Assembly (NCBI GenBank): GCA_002689905.1
Contig: NZIN01000035.1
Location: 1-12,269, forward strand
DNA from: Rickettsiales bacterium
GTDB taxonomy: Bacteria > Pseudomonadota > Alphaproteobacteria > TMED109
DNA length: 12,269 bases
Direction of reading: 5' to 3'
The first letter of the stretch is position 1. Every line of letters begins with the position of its first letter. Position numbers and translations under genes: made by a program. This document shows, piece after piece, positions 6,055 to 12,269 of this stretch. The notes beneath the pieces were generated by a model, which saw only the letters and a program-made list of their open reading frames with translations, was not told the origin of the DNA and made no database searches.

Positions 6055-7761
6055 ATAACAAAACTCCTCTTTTTCTGCCCCAGGATGTGTAACAGCCCCA
6101 TTTAAAGCGGATCCTACAAGTTGTGAATATTTCCATAAATCTCCAGATTGATAATTATGCTTTTTAGGAGCCCACAACTTTTTTCTAGACACCAGTTCGG
6201 CATCAGTTAAATTCACTTCCAAAATACCTTTGTCAGCATCAATTTTTATTATGTCTCCATCTTTAATTAATGCAATGTTTCCTCCAACTGCGGCTTCTGG
6301 ACCTACATGACCTATACAAAAGCCTCTAGTAGCACCAGAAAATCTACCATCCGTTATTAAAGCTACTTTATCTCCCATTCCTTGACCATAGATTGCCGAG
6401 GTTGTGGCTAACATTTCTCTCATACCTGGTCCTCCTTTAGGACCTTCATATCTAATTACAATTACATCTCCTTCTTTATAATCTTTATTTTGCACTGCTT
6501 CATAAGCCTCTTCTTCACTGTCAAAAACTTTGGCTGGACCTTGATGAAATAATCTAGTCATTCCAGCAACTTTAACAATTGCTCCTTCCTCAGCAATGTT
6601 ACCTTTTAATCCAACCACTCCACCTGTTTTAGTAATAGGATTGCTAATATTTCTTATAACTTTTTGAGTATCAGAAAATTTAATATTTTCTAAGTTCTCT
6701 TTTAATGTTTTACCTGTTACGGTTAAGCAGTTCATATTAAGAAAACCTCCTTCAGCAAGGGCTTTTAATAACACTGGTACACCTCCAGCCTCATATAAAT
6801 CTTTAGCTACAAATTTACCTCCTGGTTTTAAGTCTGCTATATAAGGAGTAGATCTAAATATTTCAGCAACATCAAATAAATCAAACTTTATTCCTGCTTC
6901 ATGAGCCATAGCAGGTAAATGTAATGCAGCGTTAGTAGATCCACCAGATGCAGCAACTGCTCTAGCTGCATTTTCTAAAGAATCTAATGTCACAATATCT
7001 CTAGGTCTAATTTTATTTTTAATGCATTCCATAACAACTTTTCCAGCCTCATACGCATATTCATCTCTACTTTCATATGGTGCTGGAGCCATTGTAGAAT
7101 TTGGTAATGCAAGGCCTAAAGCCTCAGATACACAAGCCATTGTATTTGCTGTAAATTGTCCGCCACAGCTTCCAGCAGAAGGACAAGCTACTTTTTCAAT
7201 GTCTTCTAAATCTTTTTCGTTAATAGATCCTCCTGAGAAGTTTCCAACAGCTTCAAATACATCCTGAACAGTAATATCTTTACCTTTATATTTTCCCGGC
7301 AAAATTGAACCTCCATAGATAAACACTGAAGGGATATTTAATCTTAACATTGCCATCATAACTCCCGGTAAAGCCTTATCACAACCAGCTAAACCAACTA
7401 AACTGTCATAAGAATGTCCTCTTACGCTTAATTCAATACTATCTGCAATTGCCTCTCTGCTGGCTAAAGAAGCTTTCATACCTTGATGTCCCATAGCAAT
7501 TCCATCTGTTACAGTAATTGTTGTAAATTCTCTTGGAGTTCCTTCTGCATCCAATACTCCTTTTTTTACTGCCTGTGCTTGTCTTCTGAGTGTAATATTA
7601 CAAGGCGCAGATTCATTCCAAGTACTAACTACACCAACAAATGGTTGATTAATTTGTTTTTTTGTCATACCCATTGCATAATAATAAGATCTATGAGGTG
7701 CACTGCTAGGTCCAATACTTGTATACCTACTAGGTAATTTAGATTTATCAAATTTTTTCAT
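6043..7761 (-). CDS. ilvD: Dihydroxy-acid dehydratase
   Basis: IlvD/Edd-family Fe-S dehydratase that turns 2,3-dihydroxyisovalerate and 2,3-dihydroxy-3-methylvalerate into the keto acid precursors of valine and isoleucine (and hence leucine), cytoplasmic. It has 572 residues, the length of the shorter class often carrying a [2Fe-2S] cluster rather than the roughly 616-residue Escherichia coli [4Fe-4S] form. Likely cluster ligands are Cys54 (SAPCNITL), Cys127 (GLAGCDKALPG) and Cys199 (CPSAGSCGGQFTANTM). Also intact are SGGSTNAALHLPA (272-284), GPKGGPGMREM (440-450) and GRFSGATRGFCIGHV (472-486) with the proposed catalytic Ser475. A strong AAGGAG precedes the ATG. It lies 12 bp after valS and is the last gene of its operon. 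Local G+C is higher than in its neighbours, which the Gly/Ala-rich conserved protein explains; codon third positions remain A/T-rich. Confidence 0.97.
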   Translation of the reverse strand: MKKFDKSKLPSRYTSIGPSSAPHRSYYYAMGMTKKQINQPFVGVVSTWNESAPCNITLRRQAQAVKKGVLDAEGTPREFTTITVTDGIAMGHQGMKASLASREAIADSIELSVRGHSYDSLVGLAGCDKALPGVMMAMLRLNIPSVFIYGGSILPGKYKGKDITVQDVFEAVGNFSGGSINEKDLEDIEKVACPSAGSCGGQFTANTMACVSEALGLALPNSTMAPAPYESRDEYAYEAGKVVMECIKNKIRPRDIVTLDSLENAARAVAASGGSTNAALHLPAMAHEAGIKFDLFDVAEIFRSTPYIADLKPGGKFVAKDLYEAGGVPVLLKALAEGGFLNMNCLTVTGKTLKENLENIKFSDTQKVIRNISNPITKTGGVVGLKGNIAEEGAIVKVAGMTRLFHQGPAKVFDSEEEAYEAVQNKDYKEGDVIVIRYEGPKGGPGMREMLATTSAIYGQGMGDKVALITDGRFSGATRGFCIGHVGPEAAVGGNIALIKDGDIIKIDADKGILEVNLTDAELVSRKKLWAPKKHNYQSGDLWKYSQLVGSALNGAVTHPGAEKEEFCYADI

Positions 7762-7766
7762 TATCT

Positions 7767-7772
7767 CTCCTT
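7767..7772 (-). promoter_or_regulatory. Strong ribosome binding site of ilvD
   Basis: The minus strand reads AAGGAG five bases before the ilvD ATG, in the 12-bp gap after valS. It is the best Shine-Dalgarno sequence in the window and suggests ilvD is translated independently and well, unlike the coupled genes elsewhere. Confidence 0.7.
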
Positions 7773-7773
7773 T

Positions 7774-10443
7774 TTACAAAGAATTTATTTGGTTAAGAAT
7801 TTTATCCTTCAAAAGTTTTTTATCTTTCATTTTCTTTTTAAACTTTTCTACTACATGCAAAGGTGCTTTATTAATAAATTCTTTATTTTCAACTTTATTT
7901 TTTAAAACTGTTATATCTTTATTTATATTTAATAACTGCTCATTAAGAATATTCATGTCTTTGCTAAGTAAATTTTCATTTTCTATATTATTTCTATCAA
8001 CATAAAATACAAGCTTATCATTCACGAATTTCATAAAGTTTTTACTAACTTCATTATCTATAGTTGTATTAATAAGTTTTACTCTTCCCAATACATTAAT
8101 ATATTCTTCATATTTTTTAATATAATCTACATTAATATTTTCTAGTGTTATATAATAAATGTCAATAATTACTCTAGGTTCTATTTTTAAGTTTGCTTTA
8201 ATATTCCTACATGAAGTTATAATTTTCATTAAATCATTTATACTGCTAAATTTTTTTTTCGATAAGTCTTTGTATTTAATTGAAGGCCAAGACTGTTTTG
8301 ATAAATAGTCTTTATAACCCAAATAATTAACAAAAATATCGTCAGTTGTAAAAGGCATAAATGGATGTGCAATTTTTAGTATGTTTATAAATACTTGTTT
8401 TGCGCAAAACTGTATTTCTTCTTTGATAACCTTATTATTTTTTTTATTTAAATTTATTTTAATAAATTCTAAATACCAATCACAGAATATACTTTTTACA
8501 AACTTATAAATGTCTTTAGCAGCTTCATTAAACTTATAATTTTTAATATTTTTTTCTATACTAAGAATATAATCGTTAAGTAATTTTGATATCCAAATAT
8601 TCTCATCTAATATTAAATTTTCTACTTTTTTTGGAGTTTTTTCAAAACATTTATTTTTATTTAAATAATTGTAAGCACTTCTAATTTTTGTAATAAAATT
8701 TCTGTTAATCAATACGTTATCTTCAGATAATTTAATATCTCTACCCTGAGCAGCCATCAAGGAAAGAGTAAACCTTAAGGCGTCTGCACCAAATTTATCA
8801 ATAATCCTTAGAGGGTTTATAACATTACCTTTTGATTTGGACATCTTATTACCATCTTTGTCTCTAACTAAAGCATGAATATAAACCTCTTTGAATGGCA
8901 TTTTATTAGTAAAATAAACTGACATCATCATCATTCTAGCTACCCAAAAAAATATAATATCAAAACCTGTGACTAACAAACTTGTAGGAAAGTACTTTTT
9001 ATAATAGTTATCTTTTTCATTCGGCCATCCTAGAGTTGACATGGGCCATAAGGCTGAAGAAAACCAAGTGTCTAAAACGTCAGTCTCTTGTCTTAGCACT
9101 GTATTTTTATTATAAAATTTATCTGCTTTTTTTTGAGCCTCCTCTTGATTATTTGCATAAAAAGTATTTCCATCTGGCCCATACCATATTGGTATTCTGT
9201 GGCCCCACCATATTTGTCTAGATATACACCACGGCTCTATATCATCCATCCAAGAAAAAAAAGTATTACTCCATGAACTTGGAAAAAATTTAGTCTCTCC
9301 TTCTTTGACCCTGTTAACTACCTGATCTGCAAGAGGTTTTACATTTAGAAACCATTGATCTGTTAAGTAGGGTTCTATTATAGAACCAGACCTATCTCCA
9401 TAAGGTACCGCATGTTGAATTTTTTCAATTTTTAATAGGTTATCATTTTCATTTAAGTCTTCTAGTATCAATTTTCTAGACTTTATTCTATCTACACCTT
9501 GATACTTTAAGGGTACATTCTGATTTAGTTTTCCATATTTATCAAATATAACTTTAAGTTTTAAATTATTCTTCTTTCCTACTTTATAATCATTAAAATC
9601 ATGTGCAGGTGTAATTTTTAAAACTCCACTTCCTTTTTCTTGGTCAACACTTTCATCAGATATTATTGGTATCAATTCATTAGTAATAGGAATAAAAACT
9701 TTTTTACCAATAAATTTTTTATATCTTTCATCATGTGAATTAACTGCAAGACACTGATCTCCAAATAAAGTTTCTGGTCTTGTTGTAGCAACAGTTAAGA
9801 ATTCTGATTTATCTTCCAAAAAATATTTTAAATAAAAAAACTCTCCTTCTCTTTCTATTTGCTCTACTTCAAGATCTGAAACAGCCGTTTGTAAACTAAT
9901 ATCCCAATTTACTAGCCTTTTATCTCTATAAATAAAACCTTTTTTATAAAGTTCAATGAATGCATGAGTAACAGCATTAGTCATTTCATTATCTAATGTA
10001 AACCTTAATCTTTCCCAATCTGGAGATGCCCCTAATCTTTTAATCTGATTAATTATTTTATTCCCTGATTCTTCTTTCCAATCCCATATTTCCTTTAAAA
10101 ACCTTGTTTTTCCTATGTCTTTCTTATTAATATTTTTTTCATTATGCAGTTTAGTTTCAACAATTTTTTGCGTTGCTATACCAGCATGATCAGTACCAGG
10201 TTGCCATAAAACATCTTTGCCATTCATTCTCCAAAATCTAATCAATATATCTTGGATTGTCATATTTAAAGCATGCCCTATATGCAGAGTACCAGTAACA
10301 TTAGGAGGAGGCATTATTATGGAGAAGTTATTATTACTTTTGGAAGTTTTTGATGCAAATAAACCTACATCTAACCAAGATTTATATAAGCTTTCTTCTA
10401 ATACTGAATGATCAGGTTTTTTTTCAATTGGTCTTACTGCCAT
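7774..10443 (-). CDS. valS: Valyl-tRNA synthetase
   Basis: Class I aminoacyl-tRNA synthetase that charges tRNA-Val, cytoplasmic; 889 residues, within the family range. The nucleotide-binding motif is PPPNVTGTLHIGHALN (residues 45-60, HIGH at 54-57). The CP1 editing domain (about 195-345), which removes mischarged threonine, carries TTRPETLFGD (220-229) and TPAHDFNDY (278-286). WCISRQIWWGHRIP (405-418) and DVLDTWFSS (455-463) follow, then KMSKSKGN (533-540). The anticodon-binding domain (about 640-790) and a Lys-rich C-terminal coiled-coil tRNA-binding arm (about 825-889) are divergent and very Asn/Lys/Ile-rich, but their positions fit. The ATG lies 7 bp after the popZ-like gene and no Shine-Dalgarno sequence is visible, so initiation may depend on ribosomes finishing that gene. 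It contains a run of nine A in the coding strand (8251-8259). Confidence 0.97.
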   Translation of the reverse strand: MAVRPIEKKPDHSVLEESLYKSWLDVGLFASKTSKSNNNFSIIMPPPNVTGTLHIGHALNMTIQDILIRFWRMNGKDVLWQPGTDHAGIATQKIVETKLHNEKNINKKDIGKTRFLKEIWDWKEESGNKIINQIKRLGASPDWERLRFTLDNEMTNAVTHAFIELYKKGFIYRDKRLVNWDISLQTAVSDLEVEQIEREGEFFYLKYFLEDKSEFLTVATTRPETLFGDQCLAVNSHDERYKKFIGKKVFIPITNELIPIISDESVDQEKGSGVLKITPAHDFNDYKVGKKNNLKLKVIFDKYGKLNQNVPLKYQGVDRIKSRKLILEDLNENDNLLKIEKIQHAVPYGDRSGSIIEPYLTDQWFLNVKPLADQVVNRVKEGETKFFPSSWSNTFFSWMDDIEPWCISRQIWWGHRIPIWYGPDGNTFYANNQEEAQKKADKFYNKNTVLRQETDVLDTWFSSALWPMSTLGWPNEKDNYYKKYFPTSLLVTGFDIIFFWVARMMMMSVYFTNKMPFKEVYIHALVRDKDGNKMSKSKGNVINPLRIIDKFGADALRFTLSLMAAQGRDIKLSEDNVLINRNFITKIRSAYNYLNKNKCFEKTPKKVENLILDENIWISKLLNDYILSIEKNIKNYKFNEAAKDIYKFVKSIFCDWYLEFIKINLNKKNNKVIKEEIQFCAKQVFINILKIAHPFMPFTTDDIFVNYLGYKDYLSKQSWPSIKYKDLSKKKFSSINDLMKIITSCRNIKANLKIEPRVIIDIYYITLENINVDYIKKYEEYINVLGRVKLINTTIDNEVSKNFMKFVNDKLVFYVDRNNIENENLLSKDMNILNEQLLNINKDITVLKNKVENKEFINKAPLHVVEKFKKKMKDKKLLKDKILNQINSL

Positions 10444-10450
10444 AATTTAT

Positions 10451-10879
10451 TTATTTATGCTTTTGAGTGGCTTTAGATATAAGTTTCATTTCTTCAATAA
10501 CTATAGTTTTGACAAATGATTTTAAGTTTTTGCTAATCCATTTCTTTATAATAGGCTTTATCTCTCTATCTACTAAAGCTGCTACAGGGTCTTTGCTAAT
10601 ATTTTTTGAAGAATTTTCCTTATTGATAGTTTTTTTTTTCTCATTTTTAATATTTTTCTTTAACTCTGAACTCTTACCCGCAGTATATGCTTTTATATTA
10701 TCATCATTTTTTTTAGGTAATACTCTTTCAGTCCTATTTATTTTAAGTGATTTTTTTTTAGAAACAATTTTATCAAGAAGTATATATTCATCATTAGTAT
10801 TAATTGAATTATTCTTATCATTAATAGAATCTTTTATTTGCTTTAGTGTTTCTTTTATATCTGAACTTTCTTTTTCCAT
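10451..10879 (-). CDS. popZ: PopZ-like polar organizing protein (DUF2497)
   Basis: Short protein of 142 residues resembling the alphaproteobacterial polar scaffold PopZ. In Caulobacter, PopZ forms a pole-localised network that anchors chromosome origins through ParB and recruits cell-cycle proteins. Three parts are visible: an N-terminal helix with IKETLKQIKDSI (residues 8-19), a low-complexity linker (about 40-96), and a C-terminal helical oligomerisation region (about 97-136) with DPVAALVDREIKPIIKKW and EEMKLI. The call rests on the C-terminal pattern plus the position directly before valS and after tolC, a known alphaproteobacterial context. The linker is Lys/Asn-rich and basic (19 Lys/Arg against 6 Asp/Glu over residues 41-96), unlike the acidic Pro/Glu linker of Caulobacter PopZ. 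The coding strand has A10 and A9 tracts within it. No Shine-Dalgarno sequence is evident. Function in this organism is inferred. Confidence 0.78.
   Translation of the reverse strand: MEKESSDIKETLKQIKDSINDKNNSINTNDEYILLDKIVSKKKSLKINRTERVLPKKNDDNIKAYTAGKSSELKKNIKNEKKKTINKENSSKNISKDPVAALVDREIKPIIKKWISKNLKSFVKTIVIEEMKLISKATQKHK
10630..10639 (-). repeat. A10 homopolymer tract in the popZ-like gene
   Basis: Ten consecutive A in the coding strand, encoding Lys residues near position 82 of the PopZ-like protein. It is the longest tract I noticed in the window. Such tracts can cause polymerase or ribosome slippage and are also prone to sequencing indels. Confidence 0.8.
10751..10759 (-). repeat. A9 homopolymer tract in the popZ-like gene
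   Basis: Nine consecutive A in the coding strand, encoding the KKK at residues 41-43 of the PopZ-like linker. Similar A9 runs lie in argS (3045-3053) and valS (8251-8259), so the feature is partly a genome-wide consequence of low G+C. Confidence 0.8.
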
Positions 10880-10902
10880 AATTAAATATAACTCAAAATA
10901 TA

Positions 10903-12269
10903 TTACTCATCAAACCCTAGCCATAAGTTTTTTACAGACTGATAGTTTTTTGTATAATCATATGTCTTGACTTGTAAATTTAAACTTTCAACAGATAACC
11001 TTCCCATCTGAGCAGCAAGGCTAAAAATAGTTTCAAATTTATCTCTTCTAGCTTTAATAATTTCAACTTTTTCCTCAAGCAGTACCTGTTCCGCATCCAG
11101 TACGTCTAAAACAGTTCTGGAGCCTAATTCATTTTCTTTTTTTACGCCCTGAAGTGCCATTTCATTTGCCTCAATAGATGCCTCAATAGAACTAATTTGT
11201 GCTTCTAAGCTTTTTAAATCAATCCATAAAATTTCTGATTCTTTTAAAGCTTTTTTAATATTGTAATCTAAAATCCTAGAATTCTGTAAAGCTTCTTTCT
11301 TTTTCTGTCTAACACTTGAATGCTGATAACCTCCTTTATATAAAGGTATTTTTAAACTTAATTCCATTTTATAGTTTTCATATTCATCAAAAAAGGTATT
11401 TGGAGCCCATGCATTTTGAGCTGTAAGGTTTAAATCTAATGAAGGTAGAAGCTGTGATGCTTCAGATGAAACTTTATAAAACGAAGTTTTCTTTCTAAAA
11501 CCACTAGCAATTATTTCTGGATTTTCTTTTAAGGTGTTTCTAGTTATTTCTTTTAGTTTTAAAGGCAATGCAAATCTTTCTTCAGGAAAAATTAGTTTGT
11601 TAGGGGCTTCACTGCCAACTACAGAAAAATATTTAGATTTTTCCTTTTCTATATCACCTTTAGACTTTATTTCATCAGATCTAGCTTTTAAAAATCTCGC
11701 CTTGGCTAAAGATAAATCAGTAGATGTTGCTTCGCCTACCATAAATTTATTATTTGTTGCTTCGTAATGTTTTCTTAAAACTAATAAGTTATTTTTTGCT
11801 AATTTATTAATTTCAATAAAAGCTAAAAGCCTGAGATAGGTTTTAGTAGCATCTATGAGAATTTTTTGCTCTTGATGTTTTAAGTCTGCTCTTTGAGCAA
11901 ATATCATAGCATCAGCTATGTCTATTTTACTTTTTGTTCTCCCAAAGTCATATAAATTTTGACTTACTTCTAGGCTAATAGATTTAGGGTTATTATTTGT
12001 TTTTTTTTCAACATTTGAAGTATTAATAGTAGTCGTATTATCTACTCCTATACTACCATAGATATTTATTTCTGGCCTATTTTTACTAATTGCCTTGGAT
12101 AATTCTTCGTTTATTGCTTCTAGCTTTAATCTATTGCTTTTTAATAACGGGCTATTTGTATATACTTTTTCCAAAGTTTCATAAAGAGTGTTAGTCTGAC
12201 CCTCCTTAATGAAAATAATGAACGTAAGTAAAATTGTAATAGTAAAATAAAATTTCTTAAAATTAATCA
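10903..12269 (-). CDS. tolC: TolC-family outer-membrane efflux protein, start one base outside
   Basis: Outer-membrane channel component of type I secretion and RND-type efflux, a trimer forming a beta-barrel with a long periplasmic helical tunnel. Two OEP repeats are visible. The first has YDFGRTKSK (residues 107-115) and GEATSTDLSLAKAR (179-192); the second has YKGGYQHSSVRQ (311-322) and GSRTVLDVLDAEQ (383-395), then AAQMGRL. The frame continues upstream of the TTG at 12174 without a stop: it encodes INFKKFYFTITILLTFIIF, a basic-then-hydrophobic signal peptide, and the last two bases of the window complete an NTG codon. A start at 12270 would give 455 residues, normal for TolC. The signal-peptide cleavage site is unclear, with no AXA motif. 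First visible gene of the tolC-popZ-valS-ilvD operon, 23 bp before the popZ-like gene; its promoter is outside the window. Confidence 0.94.
   Translation of the reverse strand, partial: INFKKFYFTITILLTFIIFIKEGQTNTLYETLEKVYTNSPLLKSNRLKLEAINEELSKAISKNRPEINIYGSIGVDNTTTINTSNVEKKTNNNPKSISLEVSQNLYDFGRTKSKIDIADAMIFAQRADLKHQEQKILIDATKTYLRLLAFIEINKLAKNNLLVLRKHYEATNNKFMVGEATSTDLSLAKARFLKARSDEIKSKGDIEKEKSKYFSVVGSEAPNKLIFPEERFALPLKLKEITRNTLKENPEIIASGFRKKTSFYKVSSEASQLLPSLDLNLTAQNAWAPNTFFDEYENYKMELSLKIPLYKGGYQHSSVRQKKKEALQNSRILDYNIKKALKESEILWIDLKSLEAQISSIEASIEANEMALQGVKKENELGSRTVLDVLDAEQVLLEEKVEIIKARRDKFETIFSLAAQMGRLSVESLNLQVKTYDYTKNYQSVKNLWLGFDE

Noticed and set aside
7022..7737. Two plus-strand open frames (7022-7267 and 7483-7737) opposite ilvD.
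   Set aside because: Both are antisense to a strongly conserved enzyme with all motifs intact; no ribosome binding site or recognisable protein feature.
6043..7761. Higher G+C in ilvD than in neighbouring genes, suggesting horizontal transfer.
   Set aside because: The protein is conserved and Gly/Ala/Pro-rich, which raises G+C at codon positions 1 and 2. Third positions remain mostly A/T as in neighbouring genes.
10467..10970. A 167-codon plus-strand frame rich in Phe/Leu/Ile that looks like a multi-pass membrane protein, opposite the popZ-like gene.
   Set aside because: It is the antisense of a Lys/Glu/Asn-rich gene, whose complement reads as Phe/Leu/Ile. It has no ribosome binding site, and the minus-strand frame has recognisable PopZ-like ends and the right gene neighbours.
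1..12269. Search for tRNA, rRNA, CRISPR arrays, insertion sequences, phage genes and toxin-antitoxin or defence pairs.
   Set aside because: Nothing was seen by eye. Coding sequence covers all but about 80 bases, leaving no room for such elements outside genes.

Overview
The window is a gene-dense piece of chromosome from an AT-rich alphaproteobacterium. Ten genes fill almost every base and the longest non-coding gap is 34 bp. The taxonomic hint comes from gene content and order: nagZ, a SPOR-domain protein, argS and dgt lie on one side of an A-type Fe-S carrier gene and xthA, and further right are a PopZ-like DUF2497 gene and valS next to a tolC-type efflux gene. Both groupings are typical of Alphaproteobacteria. 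The very low G+C (7 of 60 bases at 8101-8160, though 28 of 60 at 6061-6120 inside the conserved ilvD) and Lys/Asn/Ile-rich proteins fit a streamlined marine lineage such as Pelagibacterales or HIMB59-like bacteria. That placement is inference. A complete-looking ilvD argues for a free-living, amino-acid-making cell rather than a heavily reduced parasite.

Layout. (1) 1-4371, minus strand: dgt > argS > SPOR protein > nagZ (3' end cut off by the left edge). The three junctions overlap by 1, 4 and 4 nt, so this is one translationally coupled operon joining dNTP control, arginyl-tRNA charging and peptidoglycan-related functions. (2) 4372-4405: a 34-bp divergent promoter region with overlapping -10-like hexamers for both directions. 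(3) 4406-6038, plus strand: erpA/iscA-type Fe-S carrier > xthA exonuclease III > a short YkuD-type L,D-transpeptidase, each junction an ATGA overlap. (4) 6039-6042: only 4 bp separate the convergent stops, with an inverted repeat across them. (5) 6043-12269, minus strand: tolC-type outer-membrane efflux protein > popZ-like > valS > ilvD, with gaps of 23, 7 and 12 bp. The tolC reading frame is open through a clear signal peptide to the right edge, where the last two bases read as the final two bases of an NTG start codon; the gene probably starts one base outside the window.

The genes are mostly housekeeping: two aminoacyl-tRNA synthetases, Fe-S maturation (plausibly serving the Fe-S enzyme IlvD), DNA repair and dNTP balance, cell-wall turnover, polar organisation and outer-membrane export. 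I saw no mobile element, CRISPR array, tRNA, rRNA, toxin-antitoxin pair or defence system, and no evidence of a new biological system. The points most worth a second look are the compact divergent promoter with an apparently leaderless erpA, the signal-less L,D-transpeptidase, the basic linker and long A-tracts of the PopZ-like protein, and the valS-ilvD pairing.
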